62,859 bases of DNA from Ignavibacteriae bacterium HGW-Ignavibacteriae-4 (GTDB lineage Bacteria > Bacteroidota > Ignavibacteria > Kapaibacteriales > UBA2268). Made by a program: the position numbers and the translations under genes. Position 1 is the first letter of the stretch. The number at the start of each line of letters is the position of its first letter. Below are positions 52,630 to 61,541 of this stretch, piece after piece. The stretch is from assembly GCA_002839765.1 (NCBI GenBank), contig PGYR01000026.1:1-62859 (forward strand), written 5' to 3'. The notes beneath the pieces are model-generated. The model made no database searches and was not told where the DNA came from. It was given only the letters and a program-made list of their open reading frames with translations.

Positions 52630-54816
52630 TTATTTGTTTTCGTCAGCTGTCGAAGCTGGACTTCCTTTTATATCTGTACCCAATCTCTGTAAGTATGCGA
52701 TTAGAGCAACTATTTGTTTATTCGCTCCTACTTCGATTCCCGAATTTTTCAAGTCATTCACTATCTCGAATGCTTGTCTGTCATAATCTCTCATTACAAA
52801 GTTCTCATATCCACTAGAGTATGGAACTCCCATAGCTGTCATTAGCTTTATCTTCTTCACTGTCAAAGTAGTATCTACTTCATTTTCCGCCATGTGAGGA
52901 TAAAGTGGCATAACAGAACCAGGTGACATTTTATCTGGATTCATCATGTGATAGTAATGCCATGCATTATTATACTTTCCACCAACACGGTGCAAATCTG
53001 GTCCCAAACGTTTAGAACCCCATTGGAATGGTCTGTCGTAAACAAATTCACCTGATTTAGAATATTCACCATAGCGAGCAGTTTCGAATCTAAATGGTCT
53101 GATCATCTGTGAGTGACAAGTATAGCAACCTTCACTAACATATATATCTCTACCCTCTAATTCGAGTGGTGTATATGGTTTCACGGCAGTTATTGTTGGT
53201 ACGTTTGATTCTATCATATACATTGGTATTACTTCAAAAAGTCCACCCGCTACAACGACTACAGTACTAGCAATTATAAAAGGAAGTGGGCGACCTTCTA
53301 TCCATTGTGATCTTTCCCACCATTTTGGCTTGCCACTTCTTGCTACTTCGTGCGCTTCTTGATCTTTTAGTGCTATACCTCTGCCTGTCTCAGTTTTCAT
53401 AAAACTACCTTTTTTAGCAGTTTTATACAGATTGAACGCCATCAAACAAGCACCTGTTAAATATACAGTTCCTCCAACCGAACGAACTATATACATCGGA
53501 ATAATCTCAGTCACAGTTTCTAGGAAGTTAGTGTAAAGCAATGCACCACTCGCATCGAATTGTTGCCACATTAGGCCTTGTACTACACCAGCCCAATACA
53601 TAGGGATAGCGTATAACAAAATACCGATAGTTCCTATCCAAAAATGCGCATTTGCCATTTTCTTAGAATAAATCTCTGTATCCCACATCTTAGGTACTAA
53701 CCAATAAAGAATACCAAATGTTAGAAATCCATTCCAACCTAATGCTCCTATATGTACGTGAGCAATAGTCCAATCAGTATAGTGAGATAGTGCATTAACT
53801 GCTTTTATAGAAAGCATAGGACCTTCAAAAGTTGCCATACCATAAGCAGTAATTGCCACTACCATAAATTTCAATACTGGCTCTTCTCTTACTTTATCGA
53901 AAGCACCTCGAAGTGTTAATAGTCCATTGAGCATACCACCCCAAGACGGAGCTATAAGCATAAGTGAGAATACTGTACCTAGTGATTGTGCCCATCCAGG
54001 TAAAGATGAAAATAATAGATGGTGTGGTCCAGCCCATATATATAGGAAGATCAGTGACCAAAAGTGAATAATTGAAAGTTTATAAGAGTAAACTGGTCTA
54101 TTTGCTGCCTTTGGCAAGAAATAATACATCAGTCCTAAAAATGGTGTTGTTAAGAAAAATGCAACAGCATTATGACCGTACCACCACTGTACTAGTGCGT
54201 CTTGTACTCCAGCGAAAACAGGATAACTCTTAGTCAAAGAAACTGGGATTTCCATTGAATTCACTACGTGAAGTAGCGTAACAGTAACCCAAGAACCTAA
54301 ATAGAACCAAATAGCAACGTACATGTGTTTCTCACGGCGTTTCATCAGCGTCATTATCATATTGACACCAAAAACAACCCATATAATTGCAATTAATATA
54401 TCTATAGGCCACTCTAACTCAGCATACTCTTTACTAGTAGTGATACCCAAAGGCAAAGTAATGGCGGCAGCTACTATAATAAATTGCCAACCCCAAAAGT
54501 GGATATTACTGAGCATTGTACTCCACATAGACGCCTTACAGAGCCGCGGGAGTGAATAGTAAACACCCATAAAGATTGCATTACCTACAAATGCAAAAAT
54601 TACAGCATTCGTGTGTAACGGTCTAAGACGACCAAATGTAAGGTATTCTAAGTTGATACCCATACTTTGGTAAAATGTTGGCCAATATAGCTGTATAGCT
54701 ATCAATACACCTACAAGCATACCGACTAAACCCCAGATAACTGTGGCAAGTACGAATTTCTTAACTATGACATTGTCATATAAGAAGGATTCTATTTTGC
54801 TTTCATTAGTACTCAT
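52630..54816 (-). CDS. ccoNO: Fused cbb3 oxidase subunits I and II (CcoN-CcoO)
   Basis: This is a 728-residue fusion. CcoN (~1-475) has about 12 helices and the heme/copper ligands: H68 (RLRPLHTNAVIFAFVGNA), H215 (WYGHNAVAFFLTTPFLG), H265-H266 (WAGPHHLLF), and H353/H355 (WTIAHVHIGALGWNGF). CcoO (~505-728) has an anchor helix (FIIASTVVVVAGGLFEVIPMY) and heme site C564-x-x-C567-H568 (SEGCYTCHSQMIRPFRFE), with a methionine-rich SPGSVMPLYPHM. It reduces O2 to water and pumps protons, with high O2 affinity. The fusion is found in many Bacteroidota. It is the first large gene after ccoS. Confidence 0.97.
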   Translation of the reverse strand: MSTNESKIESFLYDNVIVKKFVLATVIWGLVGMLVGVLIAIQLYWPTFYQSMGINLEYLTFGRLRPLHTNAVIFAFVGNAIFMGVYYSLPRLCKASMWSTMLSNIHFWGWQFIIVAAAITLPLGITTSKEYAELEWPIDILIAIIWVVFGVNMIMTLMKRREKHMYVAIWFYLGSWVTVTLLHVVNSMEIPVSLTKSYPVFAGVQDALVQWWYGHNAVAFFLTTPFLGLMYYFLPKAANRPVYSYKLSIIHFWSLIFLYIWAGPHHLLFSSLPGWAQSLGTVFSLMLIAPSWGGMLNGLLTLRGAFDKVREEPVLKFMVVAITAYGMATFEGPMLSIKAVNALSHYTDWTIAHVHIGALGWNGFLTFGILYWLVPKMWDTEIYSKKMANAHFWIGTIGILLYAIPMYWAGVVQGLMWQQFDASGALLYTNFLETVTEIIPMYIVRSVGGTVYLTGACLMAFNLYKTAKKGSFMKTETGRGIALKDQEAHEVARSGKPKWWERSQWIEGRPLPFIIASTVVVVAGGLFEVIPMYMIESNVPTITAVKPYTPLELEGRDIYVSEGCYTCHSQMIRPFRFETARYGEYSKSGEFVYDRPFQWGSKRLGPDLHRVGGKYNNAWHYYHMMNPDKMSPGSVMPLYPHMAENEVDTTLTVKKIKLMTAMGVPYSSGYENFVMRDYDRQAFEIVNDLKNSGIEVGANKQIVALIAYLQRLGTDIKGSPASTADENK

Positions 54817-54845
54817 ATATACTATCCTTTATGAATTATAATTAT

Positions 54846-54998
54846 TTATTTTTTATCTTCAACATCATCAAAAAGTATTCTTACAGCAGGTGTATAAGTA
54901 TCCTTAAATTGGTCTTTTTTTACCGACCTGATAAATAGGACTAAGAAAATTATCGCTATAAAAAGACTTATTATTATCAGTACAACTAGGGCTAACAT
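54846..54998 (-). CDS. ccoS: CcoS, cbb3 oxidase assembly protein (50 residues)
   Basis: This is a small gene, reading MLALVVLIIISLFIAIIFLV, then a short linker (LFIRSVKKDQF) and KDTYTPAVRILFDDVEDKK. One membrane helix and the DTYTPAVRILFDD ending match CcoS, which is required for heme and copper insertion in the oxidase. It begins ATG 54998 (GGGATAAACT upstream) and ends 29 bp before ccoNO. It is likely the first gene of the operon. Confidence 0.88.
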   Translation of the reverse strand: MLALVVLIIISLFIAIIFLVLFIRSVKKDQFKDTYTPAVRILFDDVEDKK

Positions 54999-55304
54999 AG
55001 TTTATCCCATTTATATTATTATTCACTACTAAATTAAAAATAAAAAATCATAATTCCAATAATCAAGACTCTTTTGTCTTTAATTTATTATGCATTATTT
55101 TTCCCTTCAAAATAGACGTAAATAGTCCTCTTTCGGTAATTCTTAACTATGATAAGAGGTTAGAAAATAGGTGTAATTTAGTCTGTTTTTATTAATAATT
55201 TTCTTTGAATATCTGAATCTGTGCCTACTGGATACTATTAAACTCAGAAATAATTATTTTCACACTTAGGCTAATGAAGTGAGTCACTTGAGAAATTCAA
55301 TTGT
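54999..55304. other. Intergenic gap upstream of the cbb3 operon, 306 bp
   Basis: AT-rich, no gene. A small hairpin, AAGAC-TCTTTT-GTCTT, is at 55065-55080. No classical FNR box (TTGAT-N4-ATCAA) is visible. The promoter of the cbb3 operon should lie here. Confidence 0.5.
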
Positions 55305-56567
55305 CTAACTAAAAAGTAATTTCTTAGAATTTTCCAATTCCTCTCGGTGCATAGGGTGAGCTATTCTTATCAGTTCAGTTATCCGCTCTTCAATTGTCTT
55401 ACCGTAAAGATTAGCCACTCCGTATTCTGTTACTACATAGTGTATATGTGCTCTGGTAGTTACTACTCCCGCTCCTTGCTTTAGGAAAGGAACAATTTTA
55501 GATTCGCCTCTACTAGTTGTCGAGCTTAATGCAATAATAGGTTTTCCTCCTTCGGAAAGCGAGGCACCGCGTATGAAATCCATTTGCCCACCAACCCCGG
55601 AATAAATCTTAGAGCCAATAGAATCAGCACATACCTGACCCGTTAGATCAATTTCAATGGCACTATTAATGGCTACTACTTTAGGGTTTCTTTGGATTAC
55701 ATTTGGGCTATTCACATAATCAGAATCTAGCATGTGCACAGAGGGGTTATCGTCTATAAAATCGTATAGCTTTCTGCTACCTACGACAAATGAAGAAACT
55801 ATATAACCCTTGTGTTTATTCTTGTACTTACCATTTATTACACCACTTTCGACTAATGGTAATATTCCATCGGAGAACATTTCAGAATGAATACCCAAGT
55901 CCTTATGATTACCGAGAAATGACAATACTGCATTCGGTATAGCACCTATCCCCATCTGAAGAGTAGAGCCATCTTCTATTAGCTCAGCTATATTTTTGCC
56001 GATTGCCATATTCTCTTCAGAAAGTTCTGCATATTCTACTTCATATAAATCTATATTTCCTTCGACTTTTATATCAATATCGTTTATATGAATTATACCG
56101 TCACCGTGCGTTCGGGGCATTTTATCATTTATCTGTGCAATTACGAATTTAGCAGTCTCCATAGCAGCTAGCGAAGTATCTATTGACGTACCTAGTGAGC
56201 AGTAACCGTGCTTGTCGGGCGGTGAAACTGTTATCAATGCTACATCAATCTTTATTACTCCTTTGCGGAATAGCTTTGGTGCTTCACTTAGGAAAATAGG
56301 AATATAACTGTTGCTACCATTCCTTATCGATTTTCTAGTATTTGCGCCCACAAACATTGCTTTGACTATAAATGAGTCTTCCATGCCTTCATTACAATAC
56401 GGAGCTGGGCCTTCAGTGTGTATTTGATATATGCTTACATTTCTAAGCTCGCTATGTCTGTCACTCATGGCTTGTACTAATAGCGATGGAGCCGCTGCAG
56501 CCGAGTGAATAAATACGTTGTCATTACTTTTTATATGTTTTACTGATTCTTGTGCTGTTTTTGTCAT
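55305..56567 (-). CDS. Acetyl-CoA hydrolase/transferase family protein
   Basis: This 420-residue protein is of the acetyl-CoA hydrolase/4-hydroxybutyrate CoA-transferase family. Visible signatures are GSTLQMGIGAIPNAVL, the active-site glutamate E229 in LGIHSEMFSDGILPL, VGGQMDFIRGASLSEGGKPII, and VVTTRAHIHYVVTEYGVANLYG. It moves CoA between an acyl-CoA and a carboxylate or hydrolyses it, through a glutamyl-CoA thioester. The exact substrate pair (acetate, 4-hydroxybutyrate, succinate) cannot be told from the sequence. It is 32 bp downstream of the lipoprotein gene on the same strand, so they may be co-transcribed. Confidence 0.93.
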   Translation of the reverse strand: MTKTAQESVKHIKSNDNVFIHSAAAAPSLLVQAMSDRHSELRNVSIYQIHTEGPAPYCNEGMEDSFIVKAMFVGANTRKSIRNGSNSYIPIFLSEAPKLFRKGVIKIDVALITVSPPDKHGYCSLGTSIDTSLAAMETAKFVIAQINDKMPRTHGDGIIHINDIDIKVEGNIDLYEVEYAELSEENMAIGKNIAELIEDGSTLQMGIGAIPNAVLSFLGNHKDLGIHSEMFSDGILPLVESGVINGKYKNKHKGYIVSSFVVGSRKLYDFIDDNPSVHMLDSDYVNSPNVIQRNPKVVAINSAIEIDLTGQVCADSIGSKIYSGVGGQMDFIRGASLSEGGKPIIALSSTTSRGESKIVPFLKQGAGVVTTRAHIHYVVTEYGVANLYGKTIEERITELIRIAHPMHREELENSKKLLFS

Positions 56568-56599
56568 TATCCCTTATTTCAATTTTCATTCAATTTAAC

Positions 56600-57322
56600 T
56601 TACTTGATTGTGTATTTACCGACCCTTTTCATCCAACCATGTCTTTCAGGTTCTTCTTCGGTCGGATAATCATGGCTCTTAGAATAATAGAAACCAATGC
56701 TATCAGCTATTCCAAAATAATTTGTATCAACTTGATTTATTTCACGGGTTTGATCGCCAATTGTTTCAGTTCCAGTAGCAACGAGTATTGACATATATTC
56801 ATAAACATCTAATACTCTTCCATTTATCTCTGTTGTGTTTTTCCCAATCTTTTTACCAGTCATAGTAAATGTACCTTCAGCAATGTAATCGCCTTCATTT
56901 ACCGAGATATTTTTCTTGTACATTTGCCATTCATTCTGATTGAATGAATATAGATTTATCCATTCATCTGGAAAGTAAGTTTTACCATCACTACTTAGAT
57001 CACTATATTCAACATGACCATATATAGCCTCTTTATCAACGCTCAAATAACTTATATTAAATAGCATATCTTCATCAAGATGATATGCTTCTTTCCCTCT
57101 ATAAGTTAATTTATTTATAACGGTTGATTTATCAGTGTGCAAAGAGTCCCCAGTCGCTTGGTATGATTCATCTAACCAATAGAAGTCAAATTCCCACTCG
57201 TTCCCAATTGCTAATGGAAAGTTAAATGATTCTTGTAATTGTGGGTTAGTGTTTGTGTCATCACTACAAGAAATGGCAAACAGATATATTGCTATTAGTA
57301 ATATTTGGCTTATTTTTCTCAT
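56600..57322 (-). CDS. Lipoprotein, unknown
   Basis: This 240-residue protein has a lipoprotein signal (MRKISQILLIAIYLFAISC; cysteine at 19). The mature part begins FNFPLAIGNEWEFDFYW, a common start of secreted Bacteroidota beta-rich proteins of unknown role. Further blocks are LTYRGKEAYHLDEDM and NQVDTNYFGIADSIGFYYSK. No family was recognised. It is divergent from the copper-acquisition operon. Confidence 0.7.
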   Translation of the reverse strand: MRKISQILLIAIYLFAISCSDDTNTNPQLQESFNFPLAIGNEWEFDFYWLDESYQATGDSLHTDKSTVINKLTYRGKEAYHLDEDMLFNISYLSVDKEAIYGHVEYSDLSSDGKTYFPDEWINLYSFNQNEWQMYKKNISVNEGDYIAEGTFTMTGKKIGKNTTEINGRVLDVYEYMSILVATGTETIGDQTREINQVDTNYFGIADSIGFYYSKSHDYPTEEEPERHGWMKRVGKYTIK

Positions 57323-57475
57323 GTTATTAGGTAGTGTTTGTTAAGAATAATTTCAATATAAATAAGTTAGGTAGAAATAAAAAATAATAATTAAAGACTA
57401 ATTACTCTTTTTTCTTTTATATTACAATATTCTTTTCATATATTTGTACTAGGTAATAACACAAAATACAAATAA

Positions 57476-57844
57476 TTGAAAAGAACATTTGCCATATTAT
57501 CAATACTATTATACATCAACGCGTTGATTATACCCGTGTTCCCTGTATTCAACTACATGGTCAATACGGAACTATACGAAGCATTGTGTATCAATAAAGA
57601 CAAACCAGAAATGGAATGTCACGGTAAATGTCACCTTTCTGATGAGATGAAAGAGCAGGAATCTGAAAAGAAAACTACTCCATTACTCGACATCAATCTA
57701 AAAGACTTTCCTATAGGATTTGTCAATTTCGTAGTTCTAGATGATTTGATTCCTTCGGAATTCGAACCCCAAGTAATTCCTACAAGAGAATACACTTTTC
57801 ATTTGGAATTAGACATTTTTCATCCCCCAAAGCAATTAGTATAA
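57476..57844 (+). CDS. Small membrane protein with CHGKC motif
   Basis: This 122-residue protein from TTG 57476 has a hydrophobic N-terminal segment (TFAILSILLYINALIIPVF), then LYEALCINKDKPEMECHGKCHLSDEMKEQESEKKT. The LC-x-NKDKPE-x-C-x-GKC pattern recurs in short proteins of Bacteroidota, often next to TonB receptors. Two cysteines and histidines close together suggest metal binding. No ATG gives the same N-terminal helix, so the TTG start is preferred. It heads the row with the YtkA-like lipoprotein and the OprC-like receptor. Function is unknown. Confidence 0.7.
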   Translation: MKRTFAILSILLYINALIIPVFPVFNYMVNTELYEALCINKDKPEMECHGKCHLSDEMKEQESEKKTTPLLDINLKDFPIGFVNFVVLDDLIPSEFEPQVIPTREYTFHLELDIFHPPKQLV

Positions 57845-57923
57845 ATACATATACTTACACAAAATTAAATTGCTTTTTTTAACAAATAAATATTATAAAT
57901 AAAAATATATAAAAGGGATAACT

Positions 57924-58709
57924 ATGTTTAATTCAATAAAATACATAGCACTATTGCTATTGGCTTTCTCGCTATACTCATGTAAAGATGATGATACAAA
58001 TCCAGTAAAAGATACTGACGAAGTAACTTTAAACTCAATCGTAAATAAGACTTCTGGTGACTATACTTTTGAAGTAGTATCAGAAGATAAGGAGCTAAAA
58101 GAAGGTCACAGTGTATTCTACATTCGTGCTACGGACAATTCTAATAACTCAATCGCTAAAGATTTATCAGTAAATCTGATTATGGAGATGGGTATGATGA
58201 TTCACTCTACTCCATTTATGACAGAAGTTGTAACTATGAATGACAAAGAGTATATCAAAGTAGATGCAACATTTATAATGGCTAGCGCTGGTGGTAGTTG
58301 GTTTATAACTTTGAAATCTGAAACTATGGCTATAGATGAGAGAATGGATTGTACAGTTATAGCAACTGGTAATGTAAAAAGATTTACTTTTGAAGAAAAA
58401 TCATACTTCGTAACTCTTCGTTCTTTGGATTCTCCAAAAGTTGGTATGAATGACTTCGTCATATCTGTACATACACGCGAATCTATGATGATACATCCAG
58501 CTGTTACTGATTTGACTACAGAAGTAGAGATGCTTATGCCATCTATGGGACATGGCTCGGACGGAAATGTGAGTCCAATTCACAGTGCTAATGGTGTATA
58601 CAAAGGCAAAGTAAACTTCAATATGACTGGCGATTGGAAAATAACGCTAAGACTAAAAAGAGGTGAAATGATGATAGGTGAACCAATAGTTTACACATTA
58701 GACTTCTAA
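57924..58709 (+). CDS. YtkA/FixH-like domain lipoprotein
   Basis: This 261-residue protein has a lipoprotein signal (IKYIALLLLAFSLYSC). It contains two Ig-like halves. The second ends with LMPSMGHGSDGNVSPIHSANGVYKGKVNFN and TGDWKITLRLKRGE, the YtkA-like (FixH-related) pattern. Methionine- and histidine-rich stretches (MEMGMMIHSTPFM, ESMMIHPAV) suggest Cu(I) binding. It lies between the CHGKC protein and the TonB receptor, consistent with a periplasmic or surface copper-binding partner. Ribosome site AAGGGATAACT. Confidence 0.78.
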   Translation: MFNSIKYIALLLLAFSLYSCKDDDTNPVKDTDEVTLNSIVNKTSGDYTFEVVSEDKELKEGHSVFYIRATDNSNNSIAKDLSVNLIMEMGMMIHSTPFMTEVVTMNDKEYIKVDATFIMASAGGSWFITLKSETMAIDERMDCTVIATGNVKRFTFEEKSYFVTLRSLDSPKVGMNDFVISVHTRESMMIHPAVTDLTTEVEMLMPSMGHGSDGNVSPIHSANGVYKGKVNFNMTGDWKITLRLKRGEMMIGEPIVYTLDF

Positions 58710-58728
58710 TCTAAATCTAAAGAGTAAT

Positions 58729-58753
58729 GGGTGTACTGCATTGGTACACCCAC
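58729..58753 (+). promoter_or_regulatory. Strong hairpin before the TonB receptor gene
   Basis: TGGGTGTAC-TGCATTG-GTACACCCA is a perfect 9-bp stem with a 7-base loop and no T run. It sits between the lipoprotein stop (58709) and the receptor ATG (58771). It could stabilise or process the mRNA, or be an operator. Confidence 0.5.
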
Positions 58754-58770
58754 AAACTCTGGAGAAACAA

Positions 58771-60780
58771 ATGAAAAAGATATTAATACTAATCTTACTT
58801 CCACTTAGCTTATTAGCTGATGTGGTTCAAGATTCGATATCAAAAAAAGAATACAAGTCTGATGAGATTATAGTCATAGACGATGATTTCAATGCTGTTC
58901 AGAAGAATATGAACACAGTTTTAAACTCAGTTGATGATTTGCTCAAATACAATAACTCAATTGATTTGATTTCTCGAGCTAATTTTGCTTCAGAAGCTAT
59001 AGTGCGTGGGTATGATCAGAATAGATTGAGCGTTACGATAGACGGTATGCGTATGTTCTCGGCTTGTATAGATAAAATGGATCCTATAACATCTTATATA
59101 GAAATAGAAAACCTAAAAGCTAGTGAAGTATCAGCAGACAAATCTGATATGAGCCACGGTATTTCTGTTGGTGGTAGTATGAATTTTATCACAAATAAGC
59201 CTTTACTCAGTAATGATTTTAAAATTGTACTGGATAATCAATTTAGCTCAGCTTCTGATTACTACAACAGCAAAGGAAAAGTGAACTATTCCTTTGAAAA
59301 CTTCGCTGCATTAGTTAGCTATTCTGTTAAGAATGCTGGGAATTACAGTGCAGGGAATAGCACATCCGTAAATAATAGTAGTTTCAGAAAAGAAAATGTA
59401 AAGTTAAATACTTTATTCAAATCAAGTGAAAACACTTCACATGGTTTGGAATATATATACGACCATAGCGCCGATGTGGGTTATCCCGCTCTTATTATGG
59501 ATACTCGTAGGACAGATATGAACATGATTTCTTATCAAATAGGAATGAAGAACATAAGTGATGTGATACTTAGTTGGGATACTCGGATTTATTATAATAG
59601 CATCTCGCACCTGATGGACGATTATGATAGAAGCGATGAAGAGATAATGAACCGAGCTGTTATGCCAGGTATGTATATGCCTATGGATGGCAATACTGAG
59701 ACTATGGGTTTCCTAACTAAAAATAAACTATTGCTGGGTGATGATATTCTGAAATTATCGATGGAAGTATTCCGAATGAATGCTTTCTCAGATATGAAAA
59801 TGGAGATGTTAGAAACGGGTAGGGAAATGTATTTGATAAATCTTGGAGATATTGAAACCTATAGCGGTGGTATTTATGCTGGTTACTTTACTCAACTAAG
59901 CGAATCATTCCTTCTGAAATTGAACGGTAGAGTTGATTATATTACCCGTACTGTGAACAATGAATTTGCTAGAGCTATCGCTGAGAGCTATTGGGGAGAC
60001 AATTATACTGCCAACAATTTGCAGCTCAATACTTCAGCAAATTTACAAATGGATATTTCCGAAGTAGAAAGTGCAAACATAACCCTATCACGAGTTGAAA
60101 GAGCACCAACTCACTTGGAATCGTTCGGGTTCTATATTTATAATATAGCTGATAATTCAATTTACATAGGTAACCCTAATTTGAATAAAGAAAAATCCTA
60201 TTCTGTTAATTTGGGCTATGATTATAATGTAGATAATTTCAATGTGAAATTAAATCTATACAATGATTATATAGTTGACTATATAGCTGGACTAAAGGAC
60301 GACGGAGTAGAAGTAGTAGAGACTTTCGCGCAGAGCTTTAAGTTATTTCAGAATATAGGCGACGCAAATATAACAGGTATAGAAGCCAGTTTGGATTATA
60401 ATATGAATGAGAAATTCGGATTACTAACTAAGGTGAAATACCAATATTCTCAATCCTTGAAGTACAATGAGTCACTGCCTTTCACACCACCACTATCTGG
60501 ATTGATTAACTTCAGTTACAGATCAGATGACATAGTAAGTGTGATAAGCGCTGAATTTGCAGCAGAGCAGAATAATATATCTAAGAACATTACTATAGAA
60601 GATAGTACTCCCGGATATGTGATTTTGAATTGGAGAAATAACTATAAGATAAGCGATACATTTACAGTTAGATTTGGTATCGAGAATGTATTTGACAAAT
60701 ATTACTACACTCATTTTAGTATAAATAATCTGCCTAATTTGGGTAGAAATATCTACCTCGGATTAGTTGTTGGACTATAA
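58771..60780 (+). CDS. TonB-dependent receptor, OprC/NosA-like (copper)
   Basis: This protein has 669 residues from ATG 58771 (MKKILILILLPLSLLADVV; GGAG six bases upstream). The plug (~30-145) has DDLLKYNNSIDLISRANFA, EAIVRGYDQNRLSVTIDGMR and MFSACIDKMDPITSYIEIEN. The ACxDKMDP segment is typical of OprC/NosA copper channels. The barrel (~150-669) has methionine-rich loops (NRAVMPGMYMPMDGN, SDMKMEMLETGREMY), fitting Cu(I) handling. It ends NNLPNLGRNIYLGLVVGL. It is co-linear with the CHGKC protein and the YtkA-like lipoprotein. It probably imports copper over the outer membrane, perhaps for the nearby cbb3 oxidase. Confidence 0.88.
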   Translation: MKKILILILLPLSLLADVVQDSISKKEYKSDEIIVIDDDFNAVQKNMNTVLNSVDDLLKYNNSIDLISRANFASEAIVRGYDQNRLSVTIDGMRMFSACIDKMDPITSYIEIENLKASEVSADKSDMSHGISVGGSMNFITNKPLLSNDFKIVLDNQFSSASDYYNSKGKVNYSFENFAALVSYSVKNAGNYSAGNSTSVNNSSFRKENVKLNTLFKSSENTSHGLEYIYDHSADVGYPALIMDTRRTDMNMISYQIGMKNISDVILSWDTRIYYNSISHLMDDYDRSDEEIMNRAVMPGMYMPMDGNTETMGFLTKNKLLLGDDILKLSMEVFRMNAFSDMKMEMLETGREMYLINLGDIETYSGGIYAGYFTQLSESFLLKLNGRVDYITRTVNNEFARAIAESYWGDNYTANNLQLNTSANLQMDISEVESANITLSRVERAPTHLESFGFYIYNIADNSIYIGNPNLNKEKSYSVNLGYDYNVDNFNVKLNLYNDYIVDYIAGLKDDGVEVVETFAQSFKLFQNIGDANITGIEASLDYNMNEKFGLLTKVKYQYSQSLKYNESLPFTPPLSGLINFSYRSDDIVSVISAEFAAEQNNISKNITIEDSTPGYVILNWRNNYKISDTFTVRFGIENVFDKYYYTHFSINNLPNLGRNIYLGLVVGL

Positions 60781-60883
60781 CCAACACCAGAGTACGAAAA
60801 TAGTCAATAAATTGTATTTGCACTATTACTTGATTAAATTGTAAATTGAATTTGAATCGAAAATAAAACAGTTGGCAACTAAT

Positions 60884-61540
60884 ATGAATTTAATATTTTT
60901 AGGCCCTCCGGGTGCTGGTAAAGGAACACAAGCTAAGCGTATATGCGACAAGTACAACTTAACACAAATAGCGACTGGCGATATACTCCGTGAACATTTG
61001 AAAAACGAAACTGGACTTGGTAAGAAGGCAAGAGAATACATAGACGCAGGTAACTTGGTACCAAACGATTTGATTATAGATATGATGCGTTATGAAATTG
61101 AGAAAAACCGCTCGAAAGGTGGGTACTTACTTGATGGATTCCCCAGAACTGTCACTCAAGCAGAAGCTTTGGATGAATTACTAAATGACCTAAACGATAA
61201 AATAGATGTAGCTATAGTGCTGAACGTTCCTAATAGTGAGCTAATGGCACGTTTGACTGGTCGCCGCGTATGCCCTAGTTGTGGTACTTCATATCATCTG
61301 ATATTCAACCCTCCTGCAAATGAAGGCGTTTGTGACCACGATGGCGAAGAGCTATTCCAAAGAAAAGATGACAACGAAGAAACTGTAAATAATAGATTAG
61401 AAGTTTATACGAAAGAAACTAAACCGATTATCACTTACTACGAGAAGCAAGGACTTGCTCACCACGTAGATGGTGTAGGCACAGTTGACGAAATATTCAA
61501 TCTGATAAACGAAGGAATAGATTCGTTCGTGAATAACTAG
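60884..61540 (+). CDS. adk: Adenylate kinase
   Basis: This 218-residue enzyme interconverts ATP + AMP and 2 ADP. It has P-loop GPPGAGKGT (7-15), ATGDILREHL (AMP site), GYLLDGFPRT (80-88) and a long-type lid with a C130-x2-C133 ... C150-x2-D153 metal site (VCPSCGTSYH, GVCDHDGE), so probably zinc-stabilised. ATG 60884 is chosen over TTG 60872, since the fold begins immediately there. The stop is one base before the next gene, which suggests translational coupling. Confidence 0.97.
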   Translation: MNLIFLGPPGAGKGTQAKRICDKYNLTQIATGDILREHLKNETGLGKKAREYIDAGNLVPNDLIIDMMRYEIEKNRSKGGYLLDGFPRTVTQAEALDELLNDLNDKIDVAIVLNVPNSELMARLTGRRVCPSCGTSYHLIFNPPANEGVCDHDGEELFQRKDDNEETVNNRLEVYTKETKPIITYYEKQGLAHHVDGVGTVDEIFNLINEGIDSFVNN

Positions 61541-61541
61541 A

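Noticed and set aside
54999-55304. FNR-type operator for the cbb3 operon
   Set aside because: I looked for TTGAT-N4-ATCAA and close variants in the gap and did not find a convincing match.
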